DNA of 64,000 nt from Neocallimastix lanati (nom. inval.) (Eukaryota > Neocallimastigomycota > Neocallimastigomycetes > Neocallimastigales > Neocallimastigaceae). The position numbers were made by a program, and so were the translations under genes. Numbering within the stretch: the first letter of the stretch is position 1; each line of letters starts with the position of its first letter. The notes under the pieces were generated by a model. That model was not told where the DNA came from. It searched no databases and saw only the letters and a list, made by a program, of their open reading frames with translations. The stretch lies in contig JACVTC010000010.1 in the NCBI GenBank assembly GCA_016946835.1, forward strand, positions 1,902,001 to 1,966,000. Reading direction: 5' to 3'. Below, piece by piece: positions 47,994 through 62,129 of this stretch.

Positions 47994-50690
47994 TTATAAA
48001 ATAAATTCTTTTATTAAAAATAATCGTTTTATGAAAAATCTTCCATATACCAACTCAAAACTGGAATGTTTGGTGGCTGTATTCCTGGAAGTTCTTAGAG
48101 CCCATAAAGCAGATGGTAAAACTATATCCAAATCTTTTTCCTTTTGACCTAAAAGGCGTAAATATTTCCCAATTTCCCTATTTCTATTTTCCGTCATACC
48201 ATTAGTTTCTGGATGATATGTAGTTGGAAAATGAATGTATACATCATATAAGTCCAAAAATATTCTTGTTAATTCTGAATTAAATTGTGGACCGTTATCT
48301 GTAGTAACTACTTGTGGCGTGCCATGTCTTGCAAACACTCTACTTAAGAAATATATTACATCTTTTGAAATGACAGTAGCCAAAGGCTCCACTTCTACCC
48401 ACTTAGTGAAATAATCAACTATCACTATGATATATTGATTATTTCTTTCAGTAATAGGTAATGGGCCAATAATGTCCATGCCTAAATGTATGAAAGGTCC
48501 CTCTACTGGGGTGGCGTAGCGTTCTGTGGCGTCAACAGATTTATTATTTTTACATAATTGACATTTAGAACATAATTGAATGGTTGCTTTAACATCATTT
48601 CTAATACCTTTCCAGTAATAATGTCTCTTTAGTCGTTGATATGTCTTGTCGAAGCCCTCATGACCGATCCTGTGGGCTTCTCAGATAAGCTTTATTCTTT
48701 CTTCATATTCTTCTACAATTCTTCGGTAAGTTCCGTTATCTCTGAAATATTTCTTATTATCAATTTCAAATATTTTATCTTTTATAAATTTCCTTAAGAA
48801 TTCAGTGTTTTCTTCATCATTTTCTTCTAAATTTAATGAATTTATTACTGTATCATCATCTATATTAATAATTGTATGGAATACTAAAGAAGTTACATGA
48901 TCATTCAAAGAATCAAAAATTTTTTTGTAATTTAATGTATTTAAATTTTTGATGTTTTGACATTTATTATGATAGTTCTCGACATCATACCACATTGCAT
49001 ATACTACGTCTTTACGTATCTGCTTGCTTCCAGAATGGATACTTAAATTCTCTTAGATATTACTAAAATCAAGGCTGGCATATTTTGGTCTATTATTATC
49101 TAAAATATTCGATAAATTATTAATACAGTTCATATCTGAAGCGCACATATCATCCGTCAAGCCACTTGCAACATTATATATCATAGTGACTTTACTATTA
49201 TTTTCTTCAATAGGAAGTAATCTTGAAAGAGAATCAGCCAAAGCATTCTTTTTCCCTGGTTCATATTTTACGATAACTTTTAACATGCTTAAATCAATGC
49301 ACCAACGAGCATGACGTGCATTGTTTGGTTCTTTATTATTAAATAAACCGACTAAAGGTTTGTGTTCGGTATATACGATAGTTTCATAAGGATTACCTTC
49401 TATATAAAATTTGAATTGTTTAACACAGTAATGAACAGCTGTACCTTCCAAATCTGTTATGCTATAATTTCTCTCAGCTCTAGATAATGAGCGACTTACA
49501 AAGTGGATTGGACGTTCTAATTCACCAGCCACTTGTAGTAGAACGCCACCCAAACCTTTTTTTGATGCATCTGTTCTAATAAAGAATTGTTTAGTATAGT
49601 CTGAAAACATTTATATTGGAGCTTTAATCAAACATTCTTTCAAATTATTAAAACTAGTAGTTTCTTCTTTATTAATATTAAAAGTTGTACCTTTACGTAG
49701 TAATTTAGTAAGTGGTGCAGCGACTTGTGCGAATTGATTTATGAATTCACGGTAGTAACCAATTGTACCTAAAAACGACTTGAGTTCTGAAACATTATTA
49801 GAAATTACCCAAAGTTTTATTGTTATAATCTTTTTATCATCGGTTTTAAGTCCTTCCTTAGATATCACGTGACCTAACACATGTACCTCCTCCCTCATAA
49901 ATTGATATTTTTCAATGTTAATTTTTAAATTAAATTTTTCGAAAATATCCAGAACTAAAATTAAGTGTTTCACGTTTTATTCAGAAGTTTTAGAAAAATT
50001 AATACATCATCTATAAAGACATATACACAAACGCCCATCAAGTTAAATAAAATTCTATTCATTTCCCTTTGGAACGTAGCAGGAGCGTTACACAGACCAA
50101 ATGGCATTACCTTGAATACAAAATTGCCATATTTAGTGGTGTAACAGGTTTTATCCACACTGTCATCATCCAATAAAATTTGGTAATACCCAGAAAATAA
50201 ATCCAAAGTAGAAAAAATTTCCGCTCCTCCGAGATTACCAAATATTTCGTCAATATAAGGCAGGGAATAAAAATCCGGAACTGTAATATCTTATAGTTTT
50301 CTATAGTCCACACAAAAACGCCAATCATTAGAATTGTTTTTGAGGACTAATATTACTGGAAATGACCATTCAGATAATGAAGGAATTATTATTCTTTTAT
50401 TAATCATATCCTTAATATGGTCCTTAATAATGGCTGATTTGACATTATTAATACGATAATATTGTAGCTTAATAGGAACAAAGCCCTCCTTAATTTTAAT
50501 ATGATGGGGTCCCAAGCTAGAAAGGGTCAAATCATTAGTTGAGGTAGCAATAATAACTATATGGTCTTCTAAAATAGAGGTAATTAAATCTACATATTTT
50601 CATCCACGTGATCTAATATACGGTCGCTATGAATAAATTCACTTGGAGTCATCTTATCCTTAACTTTTGTGGCGTAGCAGTGTAAATTAT
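47994..50690 (-). mobile_element. Ty3/gypsy fossil, RT to integrase, inserted in the copia element
   Basis: Minus strand, in order: RT (50530-49970: PHHIKIKEG, DLFSGYYQI, FIDDVLIF), RT connection and RNase H (49970-49053: TDASKKGLGG, YEPGKKNALADSLSR), and integrase (48995-47994: MDIIGPLP, TTDNGPQFNSELT, FPTTYHPETNGMTE). Its gag and protease side beyond ~50690 is not recognisable, and neither LTR was found. Relatively well preserved but broken, about five to eight interruptions. Confidence 0.88.
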
Positions 50691-51379
50691 TTTCATATAC
50701 ATCATCAATTTTTTTGACAAAACAAGAAAATGAAATATTTAAATTATATTAAGGAGTAAACATCAGGTATTATAATAATATTCTCTAATAAAATTCCTAT
50801 TCTTAATAAATGTTATAAAATTATTATTTTTCTATATGTATTATAATAAAATATTTCCTAAAATTAATATATTTTTCCTATTTACTATTTATCTATTTGT
50901 TTTACATTAATTTCTTACATTTTCTATTCATTAATTTCATTCAAAACGTAATTATTATTTACATTTATATTTTATAATTATTTTATGATATTTTTACACA
51001 TTTTCTTATTTTAGTATCATTTCATATCATTATATATTTTGTATTTTACATATATTATTGCTCATTGAAATAGTACTAAAGTCATGTGCTACTTTACCAA
51101 TTATTTTAATGCTCATATATTATATAATAATTCAAGAATATAATTATTAGATTTTAGTTCTTACTTATAGAAATAAAATATTGTAATAATTAATATAATT
51201 GAATATATCAATAAATATATAGTATTAACTATAATTGTTATTTTTCTAACAGTGTATTAGACAGAAATCTAAGAAATATAACATAACCCTTTATGAAAAA
51301 CTTAATAAATAAATAAAACTTAATTAAATAAATTTATTAATAAAAATAAATAAATAAAAATAAATTAATAAATAAATAA

Positions 51380-54080
51380 AAAAATTGGATAACAGTAATA
51401 GTATAAGTGAGAATATAACACTACCAACACAGGAAAACCAGTCTCCAACCTCACCATCTTCATCATCAACTACACAAACAATTCATAATAATAGTATTCA
51501 AATTTTCCAAATGATGAAGAATTTATGAATTTATTTTTTAATTTCTTAAAAAATAGTAAACAATTAAATGAATCAAAAACACTTAATATTAATTACAATA
51601 AAAAAGAAATCATCTTGAGTTTAGAAAAAAACAATTTCAAAGAATGGAAAAAATACATTAAAAGTATAATTAACTTTTCTTATCAAAATTATTTTAAAGA
51701 GGAATCAGTAAAGTTACCAAACAATAATGAAGAAGATTTATTCGAATTCATGTACAACACTTTGGATGAAGAAACTAAATATAGTCTATTAGACTATAAT
51801 TTTGAAAATAACCCAAGGAAATTATGGAATAAAATTATTGAAATTATATACGAAAGAATAGAAGAAGATATTAGAATCAATGAAAGAAAATTAACAGAGA
51901 TGAAATTCAATTACAAAGATAAAATCGAAAACCACTTAAGTAAATTTGTTATTATTATTAGTAAATTAGAAGAATATGGCGTAAAATATACTGAATACGA
52001 ACAGACAAGAATTATAATTAATACTTTACCAATGGAAATAAAAAATGTTATTAGAAATGTTATTTATAAAAATAAAATTATTAGATAATAGTATGTTAAT
52101 TATTATAATTATTAAAGAAAAACAAAAAGAATATTATGAAAATAAAAATGAAGATAATATATTTTTATTAGATAATAATAATGTAAATGTAACTAATAAA
52201 CCTAATAATAAACTTAATAAAGATATCCTTTAAAACTATGATGATTATATAAATGTGTATTTAAATTATAATTTATGTCTATTTTTAAATAAAAATGAAA
52301 TAAGAGAAATTGAGATTGAAAATATAAATTTGAGTAACAATAATACTTTATGGATAGTTGATTCTGGAGCTACAAAATCAATTGTGAATAACATAAATAT
52401 ACTATCTAATATTAGAAAAGGTTTTTATAAAATTAATTTAGCAGATAATACAAAAATAACTACAGAATTAATTGGTGATTATATTGGATATATCTATAAT
52501 ATGAAAATCATTTTCAAAGATGTTATAGTCTGTCCAAGTATTTCTTATAATGTTATTTCAGTTAATGATATAATTAATAATGATCTGAACATTAACTTCA
52601 GTAAAAAAGAGTTAAATAATAATATATTAAGTATATTTAATAATGATACTAAAAATCTTATAATGGAATCAAGAGAAAAGGGGAATTTGTTTTTTATTAA
52701 AACTGCAAATAATAATTTAAATTTAGAAGACAATAATTATAATTAAGAATTAGTAAACATTGTTGAAAATAATAATGAAAATGAAATTAATCATATTCAT
52801 AGTGATTTAGAAAAGAAAATTATTCATTATAGATTTGGACATCCTGGGAGTTATAAACAAAAACCGTTGGAGAAGATTATAAAACCAATTAAAGGAATAT
52901 GTATTCCTTGTCTTGAAGGTAAAGCAATAAAAAATCCAAATTTCAAAAACAGTAATATAGAAAAAAAACCTTTTCATTTAATTCATATGGACTTAATGGG
53001 ACCAATAAATGTTGAATCAAGAAATGGCAATAAATATATTCTTGTAATTGCTGATGATTTTATAGATACTTATGGACTTTTTATTTAAAAAACAAGAGTG
53101 AAACATAATAAATATTAAGAAATATCATAATGAAGAAATTTATAATGTCCATTCAGATAATGGAACTGAATTTACAAACAAAAACATTGAAATAATTAAT
53201 AAAATAGAAGGAATTAATCACTTTTATTCTATTCCATATATTCCACAGATGAATGGCATAGTCGGAAGAGTAAATAGATGGTTAATGCAAATTACTAGAT
53301 GTTTATTATTTTCAAGCAAATTGAATCTTCATTTCTGGGAAGATGCGATGATATTTTTGCTACACTTTTAAGTAATATATAAGTACATCTACAACTAAAA
53401 AAATACCATACAATTTAATAAATAATAAAGAATATGATATTAATAAAATTAGGATATGGGGATACAAAACAAAATTTTTAAAATTAAATGATACTTTATT
53501 AAATAAATTAGATAGTAGAACTACAGAAGGTTACTTCATTGGTATGGATAAAAATAACTTTGGATATAAAATAATTATAAAAGATGGATATGTTACTGTT
53601 AGGAAAGATGCTTATTTTCAAGAGGAAGATATTATTAATAACAATGAATCTCTAGATAATATACCATTTTGGGATGATAATGAAATTGAAAATAATAATA
53701 AAGAACAAAATTATGATAATAATGAAGATTCAAATAGAAATAATTTAAAGTTTATAGATGAAAATATTAATGATGTAAATAATATGGAAGAATTTAATAA
53801 TGATACTAACAGTACTGGATATGACTTTAGTAAGAAACCAATCTTTAATTTTAAGAAGCTGATATTTTTACAAAGAATCTAAGTCCATTAAAACATGAAT
53901 TTTGTGGAAAAATAATTAGTTATATAACAGAAATAAATAATTAACCAGAATTTATTGAAATTAAAAGAAAAGATTACAAAATAAATAAAAATGATATGGA
54001 AATTGAAGAATTTAATGTTAATAAAAAAAACAATAATGAAATTGATAAATCAAACGATCATATGGAATTTTTAAATTTAT
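51380..54080 (+). mobile_element. Second Ty1/copia fossil, gag to end of integrase
   Basis: Gag (51380-52235: TLDEETKYSLLDY), protease (52340-52740: LWIVDSGATKSIVNN), GAG-pre-integrase and integrase (52790-53880: YRFGHPGSY, MDLMGP, VHSDNGTEF, GYFIGMDK), then an Asn-rich linker to about 54080, where the RT should start but is absent. The 51184-51251 stretch ending TTTTTCTAACA could be the end of its 5' LTR; no partner is seen. Family clearly different from the host copia element. Broken, several interruptions. Confidence 0.85.
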
Positions 54081-57000
54081 TTTATGCTTTTATTTTTAAT
54101 TGTTAACAATAAATGAAACTTTAACCTGTCTAATTTTACGAAACAAATTAAACAGGTTAAAATTTACTACGGATGATGATATACATATATTCCATGCAAT
54201 GCTCCAAAACATTATTGACGAACTAGAAATCATCAATACCGATATGAGTGACGGCGTAAAGGTGGGAATTCTGAATAGGGCCTTACCCGAAAATCTTAGA
54301 TAGATCAACCTCTTTCAATACAATGATGAGTGAGTTAAATGCTGTAACAATGTTAAAAGAATTATTCCCGATATTATTTTCTCAAACATTAAGGAAAGGA
54401 AACTTCAAGAAGAGAATCAAAAAAATATTTTCAATATACAAATGGAAAGTAAAAACAGACCCAAAGGTAAATATATAAAAATTAAACGAAGAAAGAATGG
54501 AAGATGTTTTCTCTGTGGAAAATATGGTCACTACAAAAAGAAATGTATCAAATATAAAAGAAATAAATTTTTTAAACAAAATCATAAAAATAAATCCATT
54601 AAAACTCAAAGAAAAATTAATACAAAACATATTAAAAATAAAATTAATGATAAACATATATATTCACTTAGTAAATCCAATAGTTATGAAGATAATTATT
54701 CGGAAGATTTTTCTAGATTACAATTCCGATAACGCAATTGAAATCAACAGTTTAGAAGTGGTAAATAATATAAACGATAATAATAACAATAAAAATAATA
54801 ACTTTATAACTTGGATTTTATACTCCGGTGCGTCAATCAGTACTACCAACGACATAAATCACCTCATAAATATTAAGAAATGTAAGCGAAACTTTTGCTA
54901 GCAAATGGTAAAGAGGTCTTATCTGAATTTTCAGGGGATTTCCAAGGATACATAAACAATTATAAATTCCCTTTAAAAAATGTTTATTGCTCAAGATATA
55001 TTGAAAGAAATTTAATTTCCATCAATCAATTGATATCTCAAAATTACAAAATAATTTTCAATAATTACAATAATAAACCACAAGCGTTAATATATGATAA
55101 CAAAGGGAATAGAATTTATAAAGCAACATCCAATGATAAAAACACATATCAGATTGTTACCTTAATACATCAAACTAGTTTATACTCAACAAAAAACAAA
55201 GAAATAAATTATTTAAATTCAAATAATCAACAAATAATGGACCTTTGGCATATACACTTAGGCCATTACGATATTTCAAAAATTAAAAACAAATTGAATA
55301 CCAACTTTAAACGAAAATGTCCAGTATGCATCAACTCAAAATTAAATAATAAACCATATAAACTCTCTCAAAATAAGACTAAAAATATATAAGATTTAAT
55401 TCATTTAGATCTTGTAGGGCCTGTAACTCCTTCAATTAACAATAATAAATATTTTCTTACAATTTTAGATGACTATTCAAGATATGGTTTGGTCATCTTC
55501 ACTGAAAATAAGAATGAAGTTTTTAATAAATTCATTGTATGGTACAATAAAATTTTCAATTCATTAAATATAAATATAAAATCAATTAGATCATACAACG
55601 GCAAAGAATTTCAAAACAGTAAATTTCATCTTATCTGTGAAGAAAATGGAATCAATCACTAATTTTCAGTACCATATAAACCTTCACAAAATGGAAGAGC
55701 TGAAAGATTTAACGGTATACTTATCGCTTTTTCAAAATCTCTTCTAAATGACGCTAAACTCAGCCATGACTTTTGGGAATTCGCTGTGGATACCGCGAAC
55801 TACATACACAACAGACTCACCCATCAAGGTATTGAAAATAAAATCCCATATGAAGTATTTTTTAATAAACCTGTTAATTACAACAACCTCAAAGTATTCG
55901 GATGTAGAGTATATTTTTTTGTTTCAAAAGAACTCAGATCAAAATTCGATAATAATTCACATCCTGGCATTTTCCTTGGGTATTGTGAGAATCCTTTAAC
56001 TTATAAGATTCTAGACATCATTAATAACAGAATCATTCCTTCTCGAACAGTAGAATTTTTTGAAAATGAACCAGGAAACTCTTTTTTTAATCGTATACAT
56101 TCCAATAACGAATTCAGGAAGAGCAATCATATGAATCATTTTAAAAGTAGCAATAATATATATAACCATAATAATAACACTCTTAATGATGAAATCATTA
56201 CAACAATTATTAATCAAAATAAAAGAACGAAAAATCCGCCAAAAGATGGAAACTCTAAAATAAATTTAATAATAATAATTATTCCAACAATCGAAACAAT
56301 AATGAAAATATAAACCTAAATAATAATAATATAAATTATAATAACGAAAATAACAACAAAAATTGCGATAATAATACAGACAATAATATAAACAACAACA
56401 ATTACAACAATTCTAATCAAGATATTTTAAATTTAAATGACTTCAATCTCAATAATAATATAAATAGTGAAATTAAAAATACAATCGAAAATGAAAATGA
56501 TAAAAGTTTTAAAGAAAATCAAAATGAAATCAACAATATCAATGATATACATAATACAAATAAACAGAATGAATTAGAAAATCAAAATCATCAAAATTTA
56601 AAAAAAATTTAATTGATTTCACATTTAACTCAAACAAAAAAAAAATTAAGCATCAAAAATAGACCAGAAACTGAAACAAATAGTAATATATTAATTGAAC
56701 CTTACAAATTTAAAGATATATTTCAATATAAAGATAAAATTGAATGGTTGAATGCAGTTAAGGAGGAATTAAAAACCATGAAAGTTTACAAAATTGTTAA
56801 AACAGTACCTTCAAGATCCAACATTACATCATCACCTTGGGTATTTAAATACAAAAGAGACGCAAACGGAAATATTATTAATAGAAAGGCCAGGTTAGTC
56901 ACAAAGGGATATACCCAACAGTATGGTATTGACTACAAAGAAACCTTTGCACCAACACTTAAACATGATACAATCTGAATTATTATAGTTATTGCAGCTC

Positions 57001-58114
57001 AAAAGAATTTCAACATTGTACAAATAGAATTAATAAAAATTAGTTTTAATAGGATAAAAAGTGAACCGTGCGTTTACATAAAATTAAACAACAAGAAAGA
57101 AATAGTTTGTATTCTCTCAGTATATGTCGATGACATTCTTATCGCTGGAACAAATCAAGAAATAAACAAAGTAAAGAAATTCATACAGAAGTTCAATATA
57201 AAAGATATTGGTGATGTTGAATTCGTAATTGGAATAAAGTTCACAAAAACAATTAATGGATACATTTTACACCAAACAAGATATATAAATGACATATTTA
57301 ATAAATTCGACATTAATGATTTAACACCTTCAAAAAATCTTATACCAGTAATAAATTCAAATTTACAATCACAAAAATTTAATGTAACAAAATACAGAAG
57401 TGCCGTCGGGAGTTTGTTATATTTAGCTATCTGCTCTAGCCCTGATATATTGTTTGCAGTGAGTATAGCCTCAAAAAATTCAACAGATCCAAGTTTAGAA
57501 GATTGGACTAACGTATTAAAAATTTTTAGATATCTCAAGTTCACTAAAGATTATGGAATCAAAATAGAAAAAGGAATAAAATTAAAAATATACGTAGATG
57601 CTGACTTTTCTGGAGATTCAGATACAAGAAAATCAACCTCTGGATTTCTTATGTAAATGGGGAATACTCCAACAAGTTGGTATTCCAAACTACAACACTG
57701 CGTATCTACCTCAACTGCGGAAGCCGAATATTACAGTTTAAGTGAATGTGCAAAACATTCATTATGGTATAAAAATTTATTAAATGAATTAAACTTCATA
57801 TCAAAGAAATAATAATCTTTGTAGATAATAAGGCAATGATTTACAACAGCGAGAACCAGTCAATAAACCCAAGATCCAAACATATTGACATAAAATACCA
57901 CCACATTCGGGATTTAGTTAATAAAAAAATCATAAAACTGGAATATATAAAATCGAAGGATAACCTTGCTGATTGCTTCACAAAATATTTAAATAATACT
58001 CTGATGAACAAATTTAGAAATACATTATTAACAAAAATAAATTAAATTATATTAAAATCTATTTTCATTTTTTTTTATTATAAGTTTTTTTTTAAAGCTA
58101 GATTTTTAGGAAAC

Positions 58115-58379
58115 TGTCAAAATAATGAGTAATTTAATCTAATACTAAATATAATTTTAATATAAATATGTACCAATTACTTATTTACTATACCAATATA
58201 AAAAGCATAAAAAAAATAGAATGTAAATATATAACCTTGACAATTAATATAGTTAAAAAAATCTCTGAATTAAAATATTTTAATAAAGCATTACTAAAGT
58301 AAAAAATTATCATTTCTATAAAATAATTTTTGTATCTTATTTTTATTTTTGTGTGTCCCTTTATTTGTGATTTTTGACA
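58115..58379 (+). repeat. 3' LTR of the nested copia element
   Basis: 265 bp, partner of 47178-47441, following a purine-containing TTTTTAGGAAAC tract. Confidence 0.9.
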
Positions 58380-59227
58380 AAAAATTATAGTTAAATAATA
58401 TAATTTAAATGATGTATGAAATCGTTTTACATATTTGTTTACTTTTATATCATTTATAATAATTACTTTTCAATACCTCCTTCCTTATCACATCATTGAT
58501 AGATAAAAGGTGAGATTGTTATAGATGATTTTATTTCTTTTCTTACTAAAATTATAAATACCTTAAATTCGTGTAAAAATATAAATACTTGAAAATATTT
58601 TTTTTAATCATTCTTCGTTGTTATTAAATTATTAAATTAATAAAATAATAAATAATAACCAAAATAAACAAATAAAATAAATTAGATAATTATTTAATAA
58701 AAATTAATAAGGATAAATAATAATTATTTTACATTATAATTAAATAAATAATAAAATAAAATAACTTAATAAAATTATAGATTTTAGCTATAATTTAGAA
58801 TAGTTTAGAAATATTACAATAGATTAATAATAAAAATAATTTATTCTATAAAATTATTATAATAAATAATTAATAATTAATAAAAACATATTTTATATAA
58901 AATTATTATAAAGTTAATAATAAAAATTTAATAGTAAATATTTAATAATATATGAAAATTGATAATTCATTTAACGTATAATTAAATAATTATTAATTTA
59001 GTTAATAAAAATAATTTATAATTATTAGAATAGTTATTAAACTAGTAAATAATAATAAATAATAATAAATAATAATAAAAAGTAATAAATAATAACAAAT
59101 AATAATAAGTAATAATAAATAATCATAGATAATAATTAATAAATAATAACGTATAAAATACTTTTGATAAGCAATTACCACTTTTAGGACAATTTCTAAA
59201 TTAAGGTAATTGCTACATTTTATCAAT
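58380..59227. other. AT-rich region, probably including the 5' LTR of the next gypsy fossil
   Basis: No gene. The end ...TATCA followed by two bases and the primer site at 59228 suggests that an LTR ends at 59225. Its start cannot be placed without a 3' partner. AATAATA repeats at 59040-59150. Confidence 0.45.
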
Positions 59228-59244
59228 TGGCGCCCAACGTGGGG
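59228..59244 (+). promoter_or_regulatory. Primer-binding site complementary to the tRNA-Lys 3' end
   Basis: TGGCGCCCAACGTGGGG equals 17 of 18 bases of the classical Lys-1,2 retroviral primer site, complementary to the 3' end of tRNA-Lys(CTT). It is GC-rich in a very AT-rich setting and lies where a gypsy primer site should be. Confidence 0.9.
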
Positions 59245-62040
59245 GAGAAGCAAATAATATTGAGAAAGAAGCAAACAATATTGAAGGAAAAGCAATTAAT
59301 ATTAGGAGAAAGAAGGAATTAAAATTGGAAGAAGAAAGCAACTAATATTATTATAGAAGAAGTGACTAATAACTAACATTGTGAAGAAAGAAATTGATAT
59401 AATAAAAAAAAATTAATATTGGGAAGAAAGCCATTTATATTAAGAAGAAAATAATAAATAAATAAGAAAAGAATGACAAATATAAGGAAAGGAAAAGATA
59501 GATATTATAATTTGAAAAGAATTCTATTTTAATTTTAAAGAATTATATAGATTTATATTTTATTAATCATAAGCTATTAGAACTTGACTCTAGGTCGCGA
59601 TTAATAAGATATAAATTAGAGTAGCAAGAGAGAGTATTAAATAATCATAAAGTAGAAGGAGATGACCAGATCGATCGTTTGATTTCCTTAACAGCTGGTA
59701 CAGCAAGAACTATAGTATACAATTCACTAAGTAAAAGTAGTCCAGATGATTATGATACATTTATTGCAAATCTAAAAGAACATTATAAGAAAACTTCTTC
59801 TAGAAACACCAGATTATTAGAACTCTCAACCATTACAATAAAAAATGGAGAAAAGATACCTGACTTTGACGTTAGATTTAATACATTATGCAACGATATT
59901 GACCTTAAACTTGATAATCAAGTAATTACTTCTTACTATATATTAACGCATTTAGGAATAGGAATAAAATCTATGAAGCATTACTTGAAGCAGAACCAAC
60001 TAAACTTCAAGATGCAATGTAAATAACTTCCAAAAAAGGAAAAATTTTTGAATTAATTGAAGAAAACAAAACCAAAGTTAATAACTCTCAAACTAATCCA
60101 AAAAGGAATCATCATAACACTTCTAATACAAAAAGAGAAAATGAAATAACCTATTCGACATATTACAATCTAAACAAAAATAATAATTATTACAAAAATG
60201 ACTATATTCCAAATATAAAAAGTAATTATTACCTAAGTTTAAACAATAACAGAAACTATAACCATAATACTAATTACAATAATAATACACATTATAATAA
60301 CAGATTCAATTCTCTTTCAAAAGATGAGATTAACAAGGGAATTGAACAAAGAAGAATTTCATTAAAATATCCTCAACCTAATGCAGAAGAATTAAACGAT
60401 ATCACAAAGAAGTTAGCAAAATTAAAAATAAACTTCTGTGTAAAATGCCAAAGAATAAGCCACTTAATTGAGGAATGTCCAGAAAACGAAGATCATTTAA
60501 ATTAATTTTCGGGAGTAAGCAATCTCTCAGTACAACCAAAATTGCACCTCAAGATGATTCTTTTTAAAACTACTATGAAGAAGAAACCCCAAACGTTATT
60601 TATGTTGCACAAAAGAGAAAGACAACTCAAAGGAAAACCAACAATAAATAAATTGTAAAACCTTCAATTTTAAACCAACCAACAACAAGAATTGTCAAAC
60701 AACAAAAGAAAATCATTAAAGACTCTCGACGAAGGAAATTAAGTAATGAAAATGAAGAAAATAGTGATCTTAATGATGAAACTATGTCAGAAGCTAATGG
60801 AAATAATGATATAAATGATACAGAAGGGAAAGAAACAAATAACCAAGAAGAAACAAATGAATCATCTAACTCTAATACCAAAGAATCAACTAAACAAAAA
60901 GTAATAAAGAAAAGAAATATGACTAGTATTCAAATGCTTAATGAAAATGAAAAGTTTAACATAGTAGAAGAAGCAAATAATTTATTTCGTACAACAGTGC
61001 CACAGACATTTTCGTAAAATTAAAAATAAATATTAATGGAAGTCTAACGGTTACAGAAAAGTTCTATGTAATTAATTATTCAAATCCTTATTTCGAAGTT
61101 ATGTTTGGCAAAGGAATACAAAAAAAATATCGTTTATACATTGACCCTGACGACGATGCCATTTATCAAAAATCTAAACATGGTGTTAAAAAAGTTACAA
61201 ATATAATCAATGACGAAACTACAATAACCCTTCTAAATTCCGTAATTATAGAAAAAGAAGAAAACCAAGAATTTCTAGATATCCTTAATCAAATAGTTGA
61301 ATCAGTTCCAAAAGAAATAAGAGCACAATTCGAAAATTTAATTAACAAATAAGAATTGTATGGCTACTTCTTTTTCTCAACTAAGTACGGCAAAATTGAA
61401 CCCTACACAATAATCACTACTACAAAGAAACCTATGAAATTAAAGCCGTATATACTTTCAAAGGAACACTCAGACATACTCAAAAATGAAATTATCTCGC
61501 TTTTAGAAAAAGAATTAATCATTCCTTCCCATTCTCCATGATCCTTTCCTGTATTATTAGTAGAAAAGAAGAACGGGAAATGGAGAATGTGCATAGACTA
61601 CAGAAAACTAAATGAGATAACAGTAAAAGACTCATATGCGCTTCCTTTTATAGATGAATTAATATACTCAATTAATGGTGCAAAAATATTTTCTGCCTTT
61701 GATTTATATTCTGGTTATCATCAAATTCCAATGAATCCAGATGATATAGAAAAAACTGCCTTCACAACGAAATTCGGAAACTACAATTTTAAAGTGATGC
61801 CCTTTGGTTTGACTAATGCACCCGCTACTTTTCAACGAGAGATGAATAGGATTCTATTACCTTTAATCGGAAAGTGTCTTTTTATATATCTTGATAACAT
61901 AGTAATTTACTCTAAATCCTTAAAAGAACATTTAGATCATCTCGAACAAGTCTTTAAAATATTCTCTAAGTATAATCTTTCATTAAATCTACAAAAATGT
62001 AAATTCTTCCAAGAAATTCAAAATTTAATAATAAAATTTT
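59228..62040 (+). mobile_element. Ty3/gypsy fossil, primer site through reverse transcriptase
   Basis: After the primer site and a ~400-nt leader come gag (59640-60500: LKEHYKKTSSRNTRLLELS, then zinc knuckle CVKCQRISHLIEEC), an acidic linker, a protease-like region (60980-61330) and RT (61356-62030: LLEKELIIPSHSP, CIDYRKLNEITVKDSYALPF, DLYSGYHQIP, FGLTNAPATFQ). It ends abruptly before RNase H, so integrase and 3' LTR are missing. Broken, about six to ten interruptions; RT is well conserved, suggesting moderate age. Confidence 0.88.
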
Positions 62041-62129
62041 AGTAATAATTTAAGTAAAAATAATATATAAATAAATTTAAAATTGAATTATTTTAAAATG
62101 AATTCAATATAATAATTATTTTTTTTTAG

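Larger units (their letters stand above)
47178..58379 (+). mobile_element. Ty1/copia element with matching LTRs, disrupted by two other retroelement fossils
   Basis: LTRs 47178-47441 and 58115-58379 differ at only about six positions, so the insertion is fairly recent. Both start TGTCAAAA and end TTTGACA; AAAAA flanks both ends as a possible 5-bp target duplication. A tRNA-Lys-like primer site follows the left LTR. Recognisable body: gag 54100-54900 with zinc knuckle (CFLCGKYGHYKKKC), protease region to ~55200, GAG-pre-integrase and integrase 55230-56100, Asn-rich linker 56100-56600, RT from 56700 and RNase H to 58045, then a purine tract. The 5' end of gag is absent; a gypsy fossil (47994-50690, opposite strand) and another copia fossil (51380-54080) lie between the left LTR and the gag. 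Broken, about ten interruptions. Confidence 0.85.
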
